Assembly: GCA_033782935.1 (NCBI GenBank)
Contig: JAWQEG010000167.1
Coordinates: forward strand, 1,203,001-1,267,000
Direction: 5' to 3'
Origin: Petrolisthes cinctipes
Taxonomy: Eukaryota > Arthropoda > Malacostraca > Decapoda > Porcellanidae
Length of the DNA stretch: 64,000 nucleotides
In this document: positions 8,672-20,510 of the stretch, piece by piece
How the letters are laid out: the number at the start of each line of letters is the position of its first letter
How positions within the stretch are numbered: the first letter of the stretch is position 1
Notes under the pieces: model-generated
What the model saw: only the letters and a program-made list of their open reading frames with translations
Told to the model about the DNA's origin: nothing
Database searches by the model: none
Made by a program: the position numbers and the translations under genes

Positions 8672-10943
8672 ATATAGATTTTCAGAATGTTTTGGGCCTG
8701 TACTTTGAAAATACATTAACACGGATTAGGCATGTACAGATCGCTTTTGGGACCCAAAAATATTGAATTTTAGGGTGTTTTGAGCCTGAATTTGAGATAT
8801 AAACGGATACAGAAGATGCATGCACATATCGACTTTGGGCACCTAAAATATCGATTTTGAGCATGTTTTGGGTCGGTATCTTGAAAAAATTCTAGCAAGG
8901 AGTAGGCATGTACAGATCGCATCTAGGACCCAAAAATACCGAATTTTCTGGTGTTTTGAACCAGAATTTGGGATATAGACGGGTACAGAAGATAAATTCA
9001 CATAGTGACTTTGGTCACCTAAAATATAGATTTTCAGCATGTTTTGGGCCTGTATTTTGAAAATACATTAACACGGAGTAGGCATGTACAGATCGCTTCT
9101 GGGACCCAAAAATATTGAATTTTCGGGTGTTTTGAGCCTGAATTTGAGATATAAACGGATACAGAAGATGCATGCACATATCGACTTTGGGCACCTAAAA
9201 TATCGATTTTGAGCATGTTTTGGGCCTGTATTATGAAAATACTATAACACGGAGTAGGCATGTACAGATCGCTTCTGGGACACAAAAATATTGAATTTTC
9301 GGGTGTTTTGAGCCTGAATTTGAGATATAAACGGGTTCAGAAGATGCATGCACATATCGACTTTGGCACCCAAAATATCGATTTTTAGTATGTTTTCGGC
9401 GTATAATTTGAAAATATTCTAGCACTGAGTAGGCATGTACAGATCGCTTCTGGGACCCAAAAATATCGAATTTTCGGGGGTTTTGAGCCAGAATTTGGGA
9501 TATAACCGTGTACAGAGGATGCATGCACATATCGACTTTTTGCACTTAAAATATCGATTTTGAGCATTTTTTGGATCTGTATCTTGAAAAAATTCTAGCA
9601 AGGAGTAGGCATGTACAGATCGCTTCTGGGACAAAAAATTCCGAATTTTCTGGTGTTTTGAACCAGAATTTGGGATATAGACGTGTACAGAAGATAAATT
9701 CACATAGTGACTTTGGTCACCTAAAATATAGATTTTCAGCATGTTTTGGGCCTGTATTTTGAAAATACATTAATACAGAGTAGGCATGTACAGATCGCTT
9801 CTGGGACCCAAAAATATTGAATTTTCGGGTGTTTTGAGCCTGAATTTGAGATATAAACGGATACAGAAGATGCATGCACATATCGACTTTGGGCACCTAA
9901 AATATCGATTTTGAGCATGTTTTGGGCCTGTATTATGAAAATACTCTAACACGGAGTAGGCATGTACAGATCGCTTCTGGGACACAAAAATATCGATTTT
10001 TTGGGTGTTTTGAGCCTGAATTTGAGATATAAACGGGTTCAGAAGATGCATGCACATATCGACTTTGGCACCCAAAATATCGATTTTTAGTATGTTTTCG
10101 GCGTATAATTTGAAAATATTCTAGCACTGAGTAGGCATGTACAGATCGCTTCTGGGACCCAAAAATATCGAATTTTCGGGGGTTTTGAGCCAGAATTTGG
10201 GATATAACCGGGTACAGAGGATGCATGCACATATCGACTTTTTGCACTTAAAATATCGATTTTGAGCATTTTTTGGGTCTGTATCTTGAAAAAATTCTAG
10301 CAAGGAGTAGGCATGTACAAATCGCTTCTGGGACCCAAAAATACCGAATTTTCTGGTGTTTTGAACCTGAATTTGGGATATAGACGGGTACAGAAGATGC
10401 ATACACATATTGACTTTGGGCACCTAAAATATAGATTTTCAGCATGTTTTGGGCCTGTATTTTGAAAATACATTAACACGGAGTAGGCATGTACAGATCG
10501 CTTTTGGGATCAAAAATATTGAATTTTAGGGTGTTTTGAGCCTGAATTTGAGATATAAACGGATACAGAAGATGCATGCACATATCGACTTTGGGCACCA
10601 AAAATATCGATTTTTAATATGTTTTGGGCCTGTATTTTGAAAATACTCTAACACGGAGTAGGCATGTACAGATCGCTTCTGGGACCCAAAAAAATCGAAT
10701 TTTCGGTTGTTTTGAACCTGAATTAGGGATATAAACGTGTACAGAAGATGCATACACATTTTGACTTTGGGCACATAAAATATCGATTTTGAGCATGTTT
10801 TGGGCCTGTATTTTGAAAATACTCTAACACGGAGTAGGCATGTACAGATCGCTTCTGGGACACAAAAATATCGAATATTCGGGTGTTTTGAGTCTAAATT
10901 TGAGATATAAACGGGTACAGAAGATGCATGCACATATCGACTT
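8671..10943. repeat. 2.27-kb block, copy 2 (matches 3398-5670)
   Basis: Copy of 3398-5670. Near 9634 GGGACAAAAAATTCCG replaces GGGACCCAAAAATACCG, a net one-base loss that shifts the offset from 5274 to 5273 bp. The copy ends where CTTTGGACATC replaces CTTTGGGCACC at about 10943. Confidence 0.85.
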
Positions 10944-11712
10944 TGGACATCTAAAATATCGATTTATAGCATGTTTTAAGCCTGTATTTTAAAAACATTC
11001 TATCACTGAGTAGGCATTTGTAGATTGCTTAAGGGACCCAAAAATATCGAATTTTCGGAGTTTTTAAACTGAATTTGAGATATAAACGGGTACAGAAGAT
11101 GCATGCACATATCGACTTTGGCACCCAAAATATCGATTTTTAGTATGTTTCCGGCGTATAATTTGAAAATATTCTAGCACTGAGTAGGCATGTACAGATC
11201 GCTTCTGGGACCCAAAAATATCGAACTTTCAGGGGTTTTGAGCCAGAATTTGGGATATAACTGGGTACAGAGGATGCATGCACATATCGACTTTTTGCAC
11301 TTAAAATATCGATTTTTAACATGTTTTGGGTCTGTAGCTTGAAAACATTCTAGCAAGGAGTAGGCATGTACAGATCGCTTCTGGGACCCAAAAAAATCGA
11401 ATTTTCTGGTGTTTTGAACCTGAATTAGGGATATACACGTGTACAGAAGATGCATACACATTTTGACTTTAGGCACATAAAATATCGATTTTCAGCATGT
11501 TTTGGGCCTGTATTTTAAAAACACTCTAACACGGAGTAGACATGTACATATTGCTTCTGGGACCCAAAAATATCGAATTTTCGGGGTTTTTGAGCCAGAA
11601 TTTGGGATATAACCGGGTACAGAGGATGCATGCACATATCGACTTTTTGCACCTAAAATATCGATTTTGAGCATGTTTTGGGTCGGTATCTTGAAAAAAT
11701 TCTAGCAAGGAG
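10943..11712. repeat. Block with subtype I, copy 1 (period 1758 bp)
   Basis: Starts with GGACATCTAAAATATCG and an I-type unit and continues through A-like, E-like and B-like units. It recurs at 12701-13470, 1758 bp away (10 x 176 minus 2). Shared markers are CTTTAGGCACATAAAATATC and CCGGCGTATAATTTG. Confidence 0.82.
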
Positions 11713-12700
11713 TAGGCATGTACAGATTGCATCTAGGACCCAAAAATACCGAATTTTCTGGTGTTTTGAACCTGAATTTGGGATATAGACGGGTACAAAA
11801 GATAAATTCACATAGTGACTTTTGTCACCTAAAATATAGATTTTCAGTATGTTTTTTGGCCTGTATTTTGAAAATACATTAACACGGAGTAGGCATGTAC
11901 AGATCGCTTCTGGGACCCAAAAATATTGAATTTTCGGGTGTTTTGAGCCTGAATTTGAGATATAAACGGATACAGAAGATGCATACACATATCGACTTTG
12001 GGCACCTAAAATATCGATTTTGAGCATGTTTTGGGCCTGTATTATGAAAATACTCTAACACGGAGTAGGCATGTACAGATCGCTTCTGGGACACAAAAAT
12101 ATCGATTTTTTGGGTGTTTTGAGCCTGAATTTGAGATATAAACGGGTTCAGAAGATGCATGCACATATCGACTTTGGCACCCAAAATATCGATTTTTAGT
12201 ATGTTTTCGGCGTATAATTTGAAAATATTCTAGCACTGAGTAGGCATGTACAGATGGCTTCTGGGACCCAAAAATATCGATTTTTCGGGGGTTTTGAGCC
12301 AGAATTTGGGATATAACCGGGTACAGAGGATGCATGCACATATCGACTTTTTGCACTTAAAATATCGATTTTGAGCATTTTTTGGATCTGTATCTTGAAA
12401 AAATTCTAGCAAGGAGTAGGCATGTACAGATCGCTTCTGGGACCCAAAAATACCGAATTTTCAGGTGTTTTGAACCAGAATTTGGGATATAGACAGGTAC
12501 AGAAGATAAATTCACATAGTGACTTTGGTCACCTAAAATATAGATTTTCAGCATGTTTTGGGCCTGTATTTTGAAAATACTCTAACACGGAGTAGGCATG
12601 TTCAGATCGCTTCTGGGACACAAAAATATCGATTTTTTGGGTGTTTTGAGCCTGAATTTAAGATATAAACGGGTTCAGAAGATGCATGCACATATCGACT
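11713..12700. repeat. C-D-A-B-C segment between two copies
   Basis: Contains C (with CATCTAGGACCC and a disrupted dyad, GTGACTTTTGTCAC), D, A, B and C, then a D/A mixed unit. The A-B-C part (about 12050-12580) recurs at 13455-13985, offset 1405 bp. An extra T run (GTATGTTTTTTGGCC) lies near 11848. Confidence 0.75.
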
Positions 12701-13470
12701 TTGGACATCTAAAATATCGATTTATAGCATGTTTTAAGCCTGTATTTTAAAAACATTCTATCACTGAGTAGGCATGTGTAGTTTGCTTAAGGGACCCAAA
12801 AATATCGAATTTTCGAAGTTTTTAAACTGAATTTGAGATATAAACGGGTACAGAAGATGCATGCACATATCGACTTTGGCACCCAAAATATCGATTTTTA
12901 GTATGTTTCCGGCGTATAATTTGAAAATATTCTAGCACTGAGTAGGCATGTACAGATCGCTTCTGGGACCCAAAAATATCGAACTTTCAGGGGTTTTGAG
13001 CCAGAATTTGGGATATAACTGGGTACAGGGGATGCATGCACATATCGACTTTTTGCACTTAAAATATCGATTTTTAACATGTTTTGGGTCTGTATCTTGA
13101 AAACATTCTAGCAAGGAGTAGGCATGTACAGATCGCTTCTGGGACCCAAAAAAATCGAATTTTCTGGTGTTTTGAACCTGAATTAGGGATATACACGTGT
13201 ACAGAAGATGCATACACATTTTGACTTTAGGCACATAAAATATCGATTTTCAGCATGTTTTGGGCCTGTATTTTAAAAACACTCTAACACGGAGTAGACA
13301 TGTACAGATCGCTTCTGGGACCCAAAAATATCGAATTTTCGGGGTTTTTGAGCCAGAATTTGGGATATAACCGGGTACAGAGGATGCATGCACATATCGA
13401 CTTTTTACACCTAAAATATCGATTTTGAGCATGTTTTGGGTCGGTATCTTGAAAAAATTCTAGCGAGGAG
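12701..13470. repeat. Block with subtype I, copy 2
   Basis: Second copy of 10943-11712. It ends near 13470, where the next unit is A rather than C. It differs by, for example, GTAGTTTGC for GTAGATTGC in the I unit and CAGGGGATG for CAGAGGATG. Confidence 0.82.
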
Positions 13471-14176
13471 TAGGCATGTACAGATCGCTTCTGGGACACA
13501 AAAATATCGATTTTTTGGGTGTTTTGAGCCTGAATTTGAGATATAAACGGGTTCAGAAGATGCATGCACATATCGACTTTGGCACCCAAAATATCGATTT
13601 TTAGTATGTTTTCGGCGTATAATTTGAAAATATTCTAGCACTGAGTAGGCATGTACAGATCGCTTCTGGGACCCAAAAATATCGAATTTTCGAGTGTTTT
13701 GAGCCAGAATTTGGGATATAACCGGGTACAGAGGATGCATGCACATATCGAGTTTTTGCACTTAAAATATCGATTTTGAGCATTTTTTGGGTCTGTATCT
13801 TGAAAAAATTCTAGCAAGGAGTAGGCATGTACAGATCGCTTCTGGGACCCAAAAATACCGAATTTTCTGGTGTTTTGAACCAGAATTTGGGATATAGACG
13901 GGTACAGAAGATAAATTCACATAGTGACTTTGGTCACCTAAAATATAGATTTTCAGCATGTTTTGGGCCTGTATTTTGAAAATACATTAACACGGAGTAG
14001 GCATGTACAGATCGCTTTTGGGATCAAAAATATTGAATTTTAGGGTGTTTTGAGCCTGAATTTGAGATATAAACGGATACAGAAGATGCATGCACATATC
14101 GACTTTGGGCACCTAAAATATCGATTTTTAATATGTTTTGGGCCTGTATTTTGAAAATACTCTAACACGGAGTAAG
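13471..14176. repeat. A-B-C-D2 string
   Basis: Units A, B, C and D2 in order, a copy of the tetramer seen at 12.05-12.58 kb and 4.0-5.2 kb. The B unit here has CGAGTGTTTTGAGCC instead of CGGGGGTTTTGAGCC. Confidence 0.75.
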
Positions 14177-14704
14177 CATGTACAGATCGCTTATGGGACC
14201 CAAAAAAATCGAATTTTCGGTTGTTTTGAACCTGAATTAGGGATATACACGTGTACAGAAGATGCATACACATTTTGACTTTGGGCACATAAAATATCGA
14301 TTTTGAGCATGTTTTGGGCCTGTATTTTGAAAATACTCTAACACGGAGTAGGCATGTACAGATCGCTTCGGGGACACAAAAATATCGAATATTCGGGTGT
14401 TTTGAGTCTAAATTTGAGATATAAACGGGTACAGAAGATGCATGCACATATCGACTTTGGGCACCCAAAATATCGATTTTGAGCATGTTTTGGGGCTGTA
14501 TTTTTAAAATACTCCAACACTGACTAGACACGTACAGATCGCTTCTGGAACCCAAATAAATCGAATTTTAGGGTGTTCTGAGCCTGAATTTGAGATATGA
14601 ACGGGTACAGAAGATGCACGCACATATCGACTTTGGGCACCTAAAATATCGATTTTTAATATGTTTTGGGCCTGTAATTTGAAAATACTCTAACACTGAG
14701 TAAG
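14177..14704. repeat. 3-unit tandem duplication, copy 1 (E-F-G/D2)
   Basis: Units start at 14177, 14353 and 14529. The E anchors at 14177 and 14705 are exactly 528 bp apart and both have the rare GTAAGCATG. The third unit (14529-14704) begins as G and ends as D2, which joins the two copies. Confidence 0.85.
14529..14704. repeat. Fused G/D2 unit
   Basis: The left part is G (CACGTACAG, AACCCAAATAAATCG, GATATGAACGGG, ATGCACGCAC) and the right part is D2 (CGATTTTTAATATGTTTTGG). It joins the two copies of the 528-bp E-F-G trimer. The switch lies between about 14610 and 14652. Confidence 0.8.
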
Positions 14705-15232
14705 CATGTACAGATCGCTTCTGGGACCCAAAAAAATCGAATTTTCGGTTGTTTTGAACCTGAATTAGGGATATACACGTGTACAGAAGATGCATACACA
14801 TTTTGACTTTGGGAACATAAAATATCGATTTTGAGCATGTTTTGGGCCTGTATTTTGAAAATACTCTAACACGGAGTAGGCATGTACAGATCGCTTCGGG
14901 GACACAAAAATATCGAATATTCGGGTGTTTTGAGTCTAAATTTGAGATATAAACGGGTACAGAAGATGCATGCACATATCGACTTTGGGCACCCAAAATA
15001 TCGATTTTGAGCATGTTTTGGGCCTGTATTTTTAAAATACTCCAACACTGACTAGACACGTACAGATAGCTTCTGGAACCCAAATAAATCGAATTTTAGG
15101 GTGTTCTGAGCCTGAATTTGAGATATGAACGGGTACAGAAGATGCACGCACATATCGACTTTGGGCACCTAAAATATTGATTTTGAGCATGTTTTGGGCC
15201 TTTATTTTGAAAATACTATAGCACGGTGTAGA
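14705..15232. repeat. 3-unit tandem duplication, copy 2 (E-F-G)
   Basis: Second copy of the 528-bp trimer, sharing GCTTCGGGGACAC at about 14897 with copy 1 at 14369. Here the G unit is complete and leads to an H unit with CTATAGCACGGTGTAGAC. Confidence 0.83.
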
Positions 15233-15408
15233 CATGTACAGATCGCTTCTGGGACACAAAAATATCGAATTTTTGGGGGTTTTGAGCCAGAATTTGGGAT
15301 ATAACCGGGTACAGAGGATGCATGCACATATCGACTTTTTGCACCTAAAATATCGATTTTGAGCATGTTTTGGGTCTGTATCTTGAAAAAATTCTAGCAA
15401 GGAGTAGG

Positions 15409-17695
15409 CATGTACAGATCGCTTCTGGGACCCAAACATACCAAATTTTCTGGTGTTTTGAACCTGAATTTGGGATATAGACGGGTACAGAAGATGCATA
15501 CACATATTGACTTTGGGCACCTAAAATATAGATTTTCAGAATGTTTTGGGCCTGTACTTTGAAAATACATTAACACGGATTAGGCATGTACAGATCGCTT
15601 CTGGGACCCAAAAATATTGAATTTTCGGGTGTTTTGAGCCTGAATTTGAGATATAAACGGATACAGAAGATGCATGCACATATCGACTTTGGGCACCTAA
15701 AATATCGATTTTGAGCATGTTTTGGGCCTGTATTTTGAAAATACTCTAACACGGAGTAGGCATGTACAGATCGCTTCGGGGACCCAAAAATATAGATTTT
15801 TCGGGGGTTTTGAGCCAGAATTTGGGATATAACCGGGTACAGAGGATGCATGCACATATCGACTTTTTGCACCTAAAATATCGATTTTGAGCATGTTTTG
15901 GGTCGGTATCTTGAAAAAATTCTAGCAAGGAGTAGGCATGTACAGATCGCATCTAGGACCAAAAAATTCCGAATTTTCTGGTGTTTTGAACCAGAATTTG
16001 GGATATAGACGGGTACAGAAGATAAATTCACATATTGACTTTGGGCACCTAAAATATCGATTTTGAGCATATTTTGGGCCTGTTTTTTGAAAATACATTA
16101 ACACGGAGTAGGCATGTACAGATCGCTTCTGGGACCCAAAAATATTGAATTTTCAGGTATTTTGAGCTTGAATTTGAGATATAAACGGATACAGAAGATG
16201 CATGCACATATCGACTTTGGGCACCTAAAATATCGATTTTGAGCATGTTTTGGGCCTGTATTATGAAAATACTCTAACACGGAGTAGGCATGTACAGATC
16301 GCTTCTGGGACACAAAAATATCGATTTTTTGGGTGTTTTGAGCCTGAATTTGAGATATAAACGGGTTCAGAAGATGCATGCACATATCGACTTTGGCACC
16401 CAAAATATCGATTTTTAGTATGTTTTCGGCGTATGATTTGAAAATATTCTAGCACTGAGTAGGCATGTACAGATCGCTTCTGGTACCCAAATATATCGAA
16501 TTTTCGGGGGTTTTGAGCCAGAATTTGGGATATAACCGGGTACAGAGGATGCATGCACATATCGACTTTTTGCACTTAAAATATCGATTTTGAGCGTGTT
16601 TTGGGTCTGTATCTTGAAAAAATTCTAGCAAGGAGTAGGCATGTACAGATCGCTTCTGGGACCCAAAAATACCGAATTTTCGGGTGTTTTGAACCTGGAT
16701 TTGGGATATAGACGGGTACAGAAGATGCATACACATATTGACTTTGGGCACCTAAAATATAGATTTTCAGCATGTTTTGGGCCTGTATTTTGAAAATACA
16801 TTAACACGGGGTAGGCATGTACAGATCGCTTTTGGGACCCAAAAATATTGAATTTTAGGGTGTTTTGAGCCTGAATTTGAGATATAAACGGATACAGAAG
16901 ATGCATGCACATATCGACTTTGGGCACCTAAAATATCGATTTTTAATATGTTTTGGGCCTGTATTTTGAAAATACTCTAACACGGAGTAGGCATGTACAG
17001 ATCGCTTCTGGGACCCAAAACAATCGAATTTTAGGTTGTTTTGAACCTGAATTAGGGATATACACGTGTACAGAAGATGCATACACATTTTGACTTTGGG
17101 CACATAAAATATCGATTTTGAGCATGTTTTGGGCCTGTATTTTGAAAATACTCTAACACGGAGTAGGCATGTACAGATCGCTTCTGGGACACAAAAATAT
17201 CGAATATTCGGGTGTTTTGAGTCTAAATTTGAGATATAAACGGGTACAGAAGATGCATGCACATATCGACTTTGGGCACCCAAAATATCGATTTTGAGCA
17301 TGTTTTGGGCCTGTATTTTTAAAATAATCCAACACTGAGAAGACACGTACAGATCGCTTCTGGAACCCAAATAAATCGAATTTTAGGGTGTTCTGAGCCT
17401 GAATTTGAAATATGAACGGGTACAGAAGATGCACGCACATATCGACTTTGGGCACCTAAAATATTGATTTTGAGCATGTTTTGGGCCTTTATTTTGAAAA
17501 TACTATAGCACGGTGTAGACATGTACAGATCGCTTCTGGGACACAAAAATATCGAATTTTTGGGGGTTTTGAGCCAGAATTTGGGATATAACCGGGTACA
17601 GAGGATGCATGCACATATCGACTTTTTGCACCTAAAATATCGATTTTGAGCATGTTTTGGGTCTGTATCTTGAAATAATTCTAGCAAGGAGTAGG
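15409..17695. repeat. 13-unit HOR, copy 1 (2287 bp)
   Basis: Starts at the C2 variant GGGACCCAAACATACC. The same variant recurs at 17696, 18224, 20511 and 22622. The order is C2, D, B-like, C, D, D/A, A, B, C2, D2, E, F, G/H. The C unit near 15.95-16.05 kb has CACATATTGACTTTGGGCAC where copies 2 and 3 have the GTGAC...GTCAC dyad, a patch of about 10 bp. Confidence 0.88.
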
Positions 17696-18223
17696 CATGT
17701 ACAGATCGCTTCTGGGACCCAAACATACCAAATTTTCTGGTGTTTTGAACCTGAATTTGGGATATAGACGGGTACAGAAGATGCATACACATATTGACTT
17801 TGGGCACCTAAAATATAGATTTTCAGAATGTTTTGGGCCTGTACTTTGAAAATACATTAACACGGATTAGGCATGTACAGATCGCTTCTGGGACCCAAAA
17901 ATATTGAATTTTCGGGTGTTTTGAGCCTGAATTTGAGATATAAACGGATACAGAAGATGCATGCACATATCGACTTTGGGCACCTAAAATATTGATTTTG
18001 AGCATGTTTTGGGCCTGAATTTTGAAAATACTATAGCACGGTGTAGACATGTACAGATCGCTTCTGGGACACAAAAATATCGAATTTTGGGGGGTTTTGA
18101 GCCATAATTTGGGATATAACCGGGTACAGAGGATGCATGCACATATCGACTTTTTGCACCTAAAATATCGATTTTGAGCATGTTTTGGGTCTGTATCTTG
18201 AAAAAGTTCTAGCAAGGAGTAGG
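17696..18223. repeat. Extra 3-unit segment inside the 13-unit HOR array
   Basis: A 528-bp direct duplication of H, C2 and D units: the anchors 17520 and 18048, and 17696 and 18224, are each 528 bp apart. It is absent from the other two 13-unit copies. Confidence 0.87.
17872..18047. repeat. Fused D/G unit
   Basis: The left part is D (AATATTGAATTTTCGGG, AAACGGATACAG) and the right part is G (CTAAAATATTGATTTTGAGC, CTATAGCACGGTGTAGACATG). It is the joint of the extra 3-unit segment. The crossover lies between about 17960 and 17992. Confidence 0.8.
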
Positions 18224-20510
18224 CATGTACAGATCGCTTCTGGGACCCAAACATACCAAATTTTCTGGTGTTTTGAACCTGAATTTGGGATATAGACGGG
18301 TACAGAAGATGCATACACATATTGACTTTGGGCACCTAAAATATAGATTTTCAGAATGTTTTGAGCCTGTACTTTGAAAATACATTAACACGGATTAGGC
18401 ATGTACAGATCGCTTCTGGGACCCAAAAATATTGAATTTTCGGGTGTTTTGAGCCTGAATTTGAGATATAAACGGATACAGAAGATGCATGCACATATCG
18501 ACTTTGGGCACCTAAAATATCGATTTTGAGCATGTTTTGGGCCTGTATTTTGAAAATACTCTAACACGGAGTAGGCATGTACAGATCGCTTCGGGGACCC
18601 AAAAATATCGAATTTTCGGGGGTTTTGAGCCAGAATTTGGGATATAACCGGGTACAGAGGATGCATGCACATATCGACTTTTTGCACCTAAAATATCGAT
18701 TTTGAGCATGTTTTGGGTCGGTATCTTGAAAAAATTCTAGCAAGGAGTAGGCATGTACAGATCGCATCTAGGACCCAAAAATTCCGAATTTTCTGGTGTT
18801 TTGAACCAGAATTTGGGATATAGACGGGTACAGAAGATAAATTCACATAGTGACTTTGGTCACCTAAAATATCGATTTTGAGCATATTTTGGGCCTGTTT
18901 TTTGAAAATACATTAACACGGAGTAGGCATGTACAGATCGCTTCTGGGACCCAAAAATATTGAATTTTCAGGTATTTTGAGCTTGAATTTGAGATATAAA
19001 CGGATACAGAAGATGCATGCACATATCGACTTTGGGCACCTAAAATATCGATTTTGAGCATGTTTTGGGCCTGTATTATGAAAATACTCTAACACGGAGT
19101 AGGCATGTACAGATCGCTTCTGGGACACAAAAATATCGATTTTTTGGGTGTTTTGAGCCTGAATTTGAGATATAAACGGGTTCAGAAGATGCATGCACAT
19201 ATCGACTTTGGCACCCAAAATATCGATTTTTAGTATGTTTTCGGCGTATGATTTGAAAATATTCTAGCACTGAGTAGGCATGTACAGATCGCTTCTGGTA
19301 CCCAAATATATCGAATTTTCGGGGGTTTTGAGCCAGAATTTGGGATATAACCGGGTACAGAGGATGCATGCACATATCGACTTTTTGCACTTAAAATATC
19401 GATTTTGAGCGTGTTTTGGGTCTGTATCTTGAAAAAATTCTAGCAAGGAGTAGGCATGTACAGATCGCTTCTGGGACCCAAAAATACCGAATTTTCTGGT
19501 GTTTTGAACCTGGATTTGGGATATAGACGGGTACAGAAGATGCATACACATATTGACTTTGGGCACCTAAAATATAGATTTTCAGCATGTTTTGGGCCTG
19601 TATTTTGAAAATACATTAACACGGAGTAGGCATGTACAGATCGCTTTTGGGACCCAAAAATATTGAATTTTAGGGTGTTTTGAGCCTGAATTTGAGATAT
19701 AAACGGATACAGAAGATGCATGCACATATCGACTTTGGGCACCTAAAATATCGATTTTTAATATGTTTTGGGCCTGTATTTTGAAAATACTCTAACACGG
19801 AGTAGGCATGTACAGATCGCTTCTGGGACCCAAAACAATCGAATTTTAGGTTGTTTTGAACCTGAATTAGGGATATACACGTGTACAGAAGATGCATACA
19901 CATTTTGACTTTGGGCACATAAAATATCGATTTTGAGCATGTTTTGGGCCTGTATTTTGAAAATACTCTAACACGGAGTAGGCATGTACAGATCGCTTCT
20001 GGGACACAAAAATATCGAATATTCGGGTGTTTTGAGTCTAAATTTGAGATATAAACGGGTACAGAAGATGCATGCACATATCGACTTTGGGCACCCAAAA
20101 TATCGATTTTGAGCATGTTTTGGGCCTGTATTTTTAAAATAATCCAACACTGAGAAGACACGTACAGATCGCTTCTGGAACCCAAATAAATCGAATTTTA
20201 GGGTGTTCTGAGCCTGAATTTGAAATATGAACGGGTACAGAAGATGCACGCACATATCGACTTTGGGCACCTAAAATATTGATTTTGAGCATGTTTTGGG
20301 CCTTTATTTTGAAAATACTATAGCACGGTGTAGACATGTACAGATCGCTTCTGGGACACAAAAATATCGAATTTTTGGGGGTTTTGAGCCAGAATTTGGG
20401 ATATAACCGGGTACAGAGGATGCATGCACATATCGACTTTTTGCACCTAAAATATCGATTTTGAGCATGTTTTGGGTCTGTATCTTGAAAAAATTCTAGC
20501 AAGGAGTAGG
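18224..20510. repeat. 13-unit HOR, copy 2 (2287 bp)
   Basis: Matches copy 1 at 2815 bp (2287 plus the 528-bp insertion). Shared rare variants include GAGCATATTTTGGGCCTG, GGTATTTTGAGCTTG, GGTACCCAAATATATCG and CTGAGAAGACACG. Confidence 0.9.
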
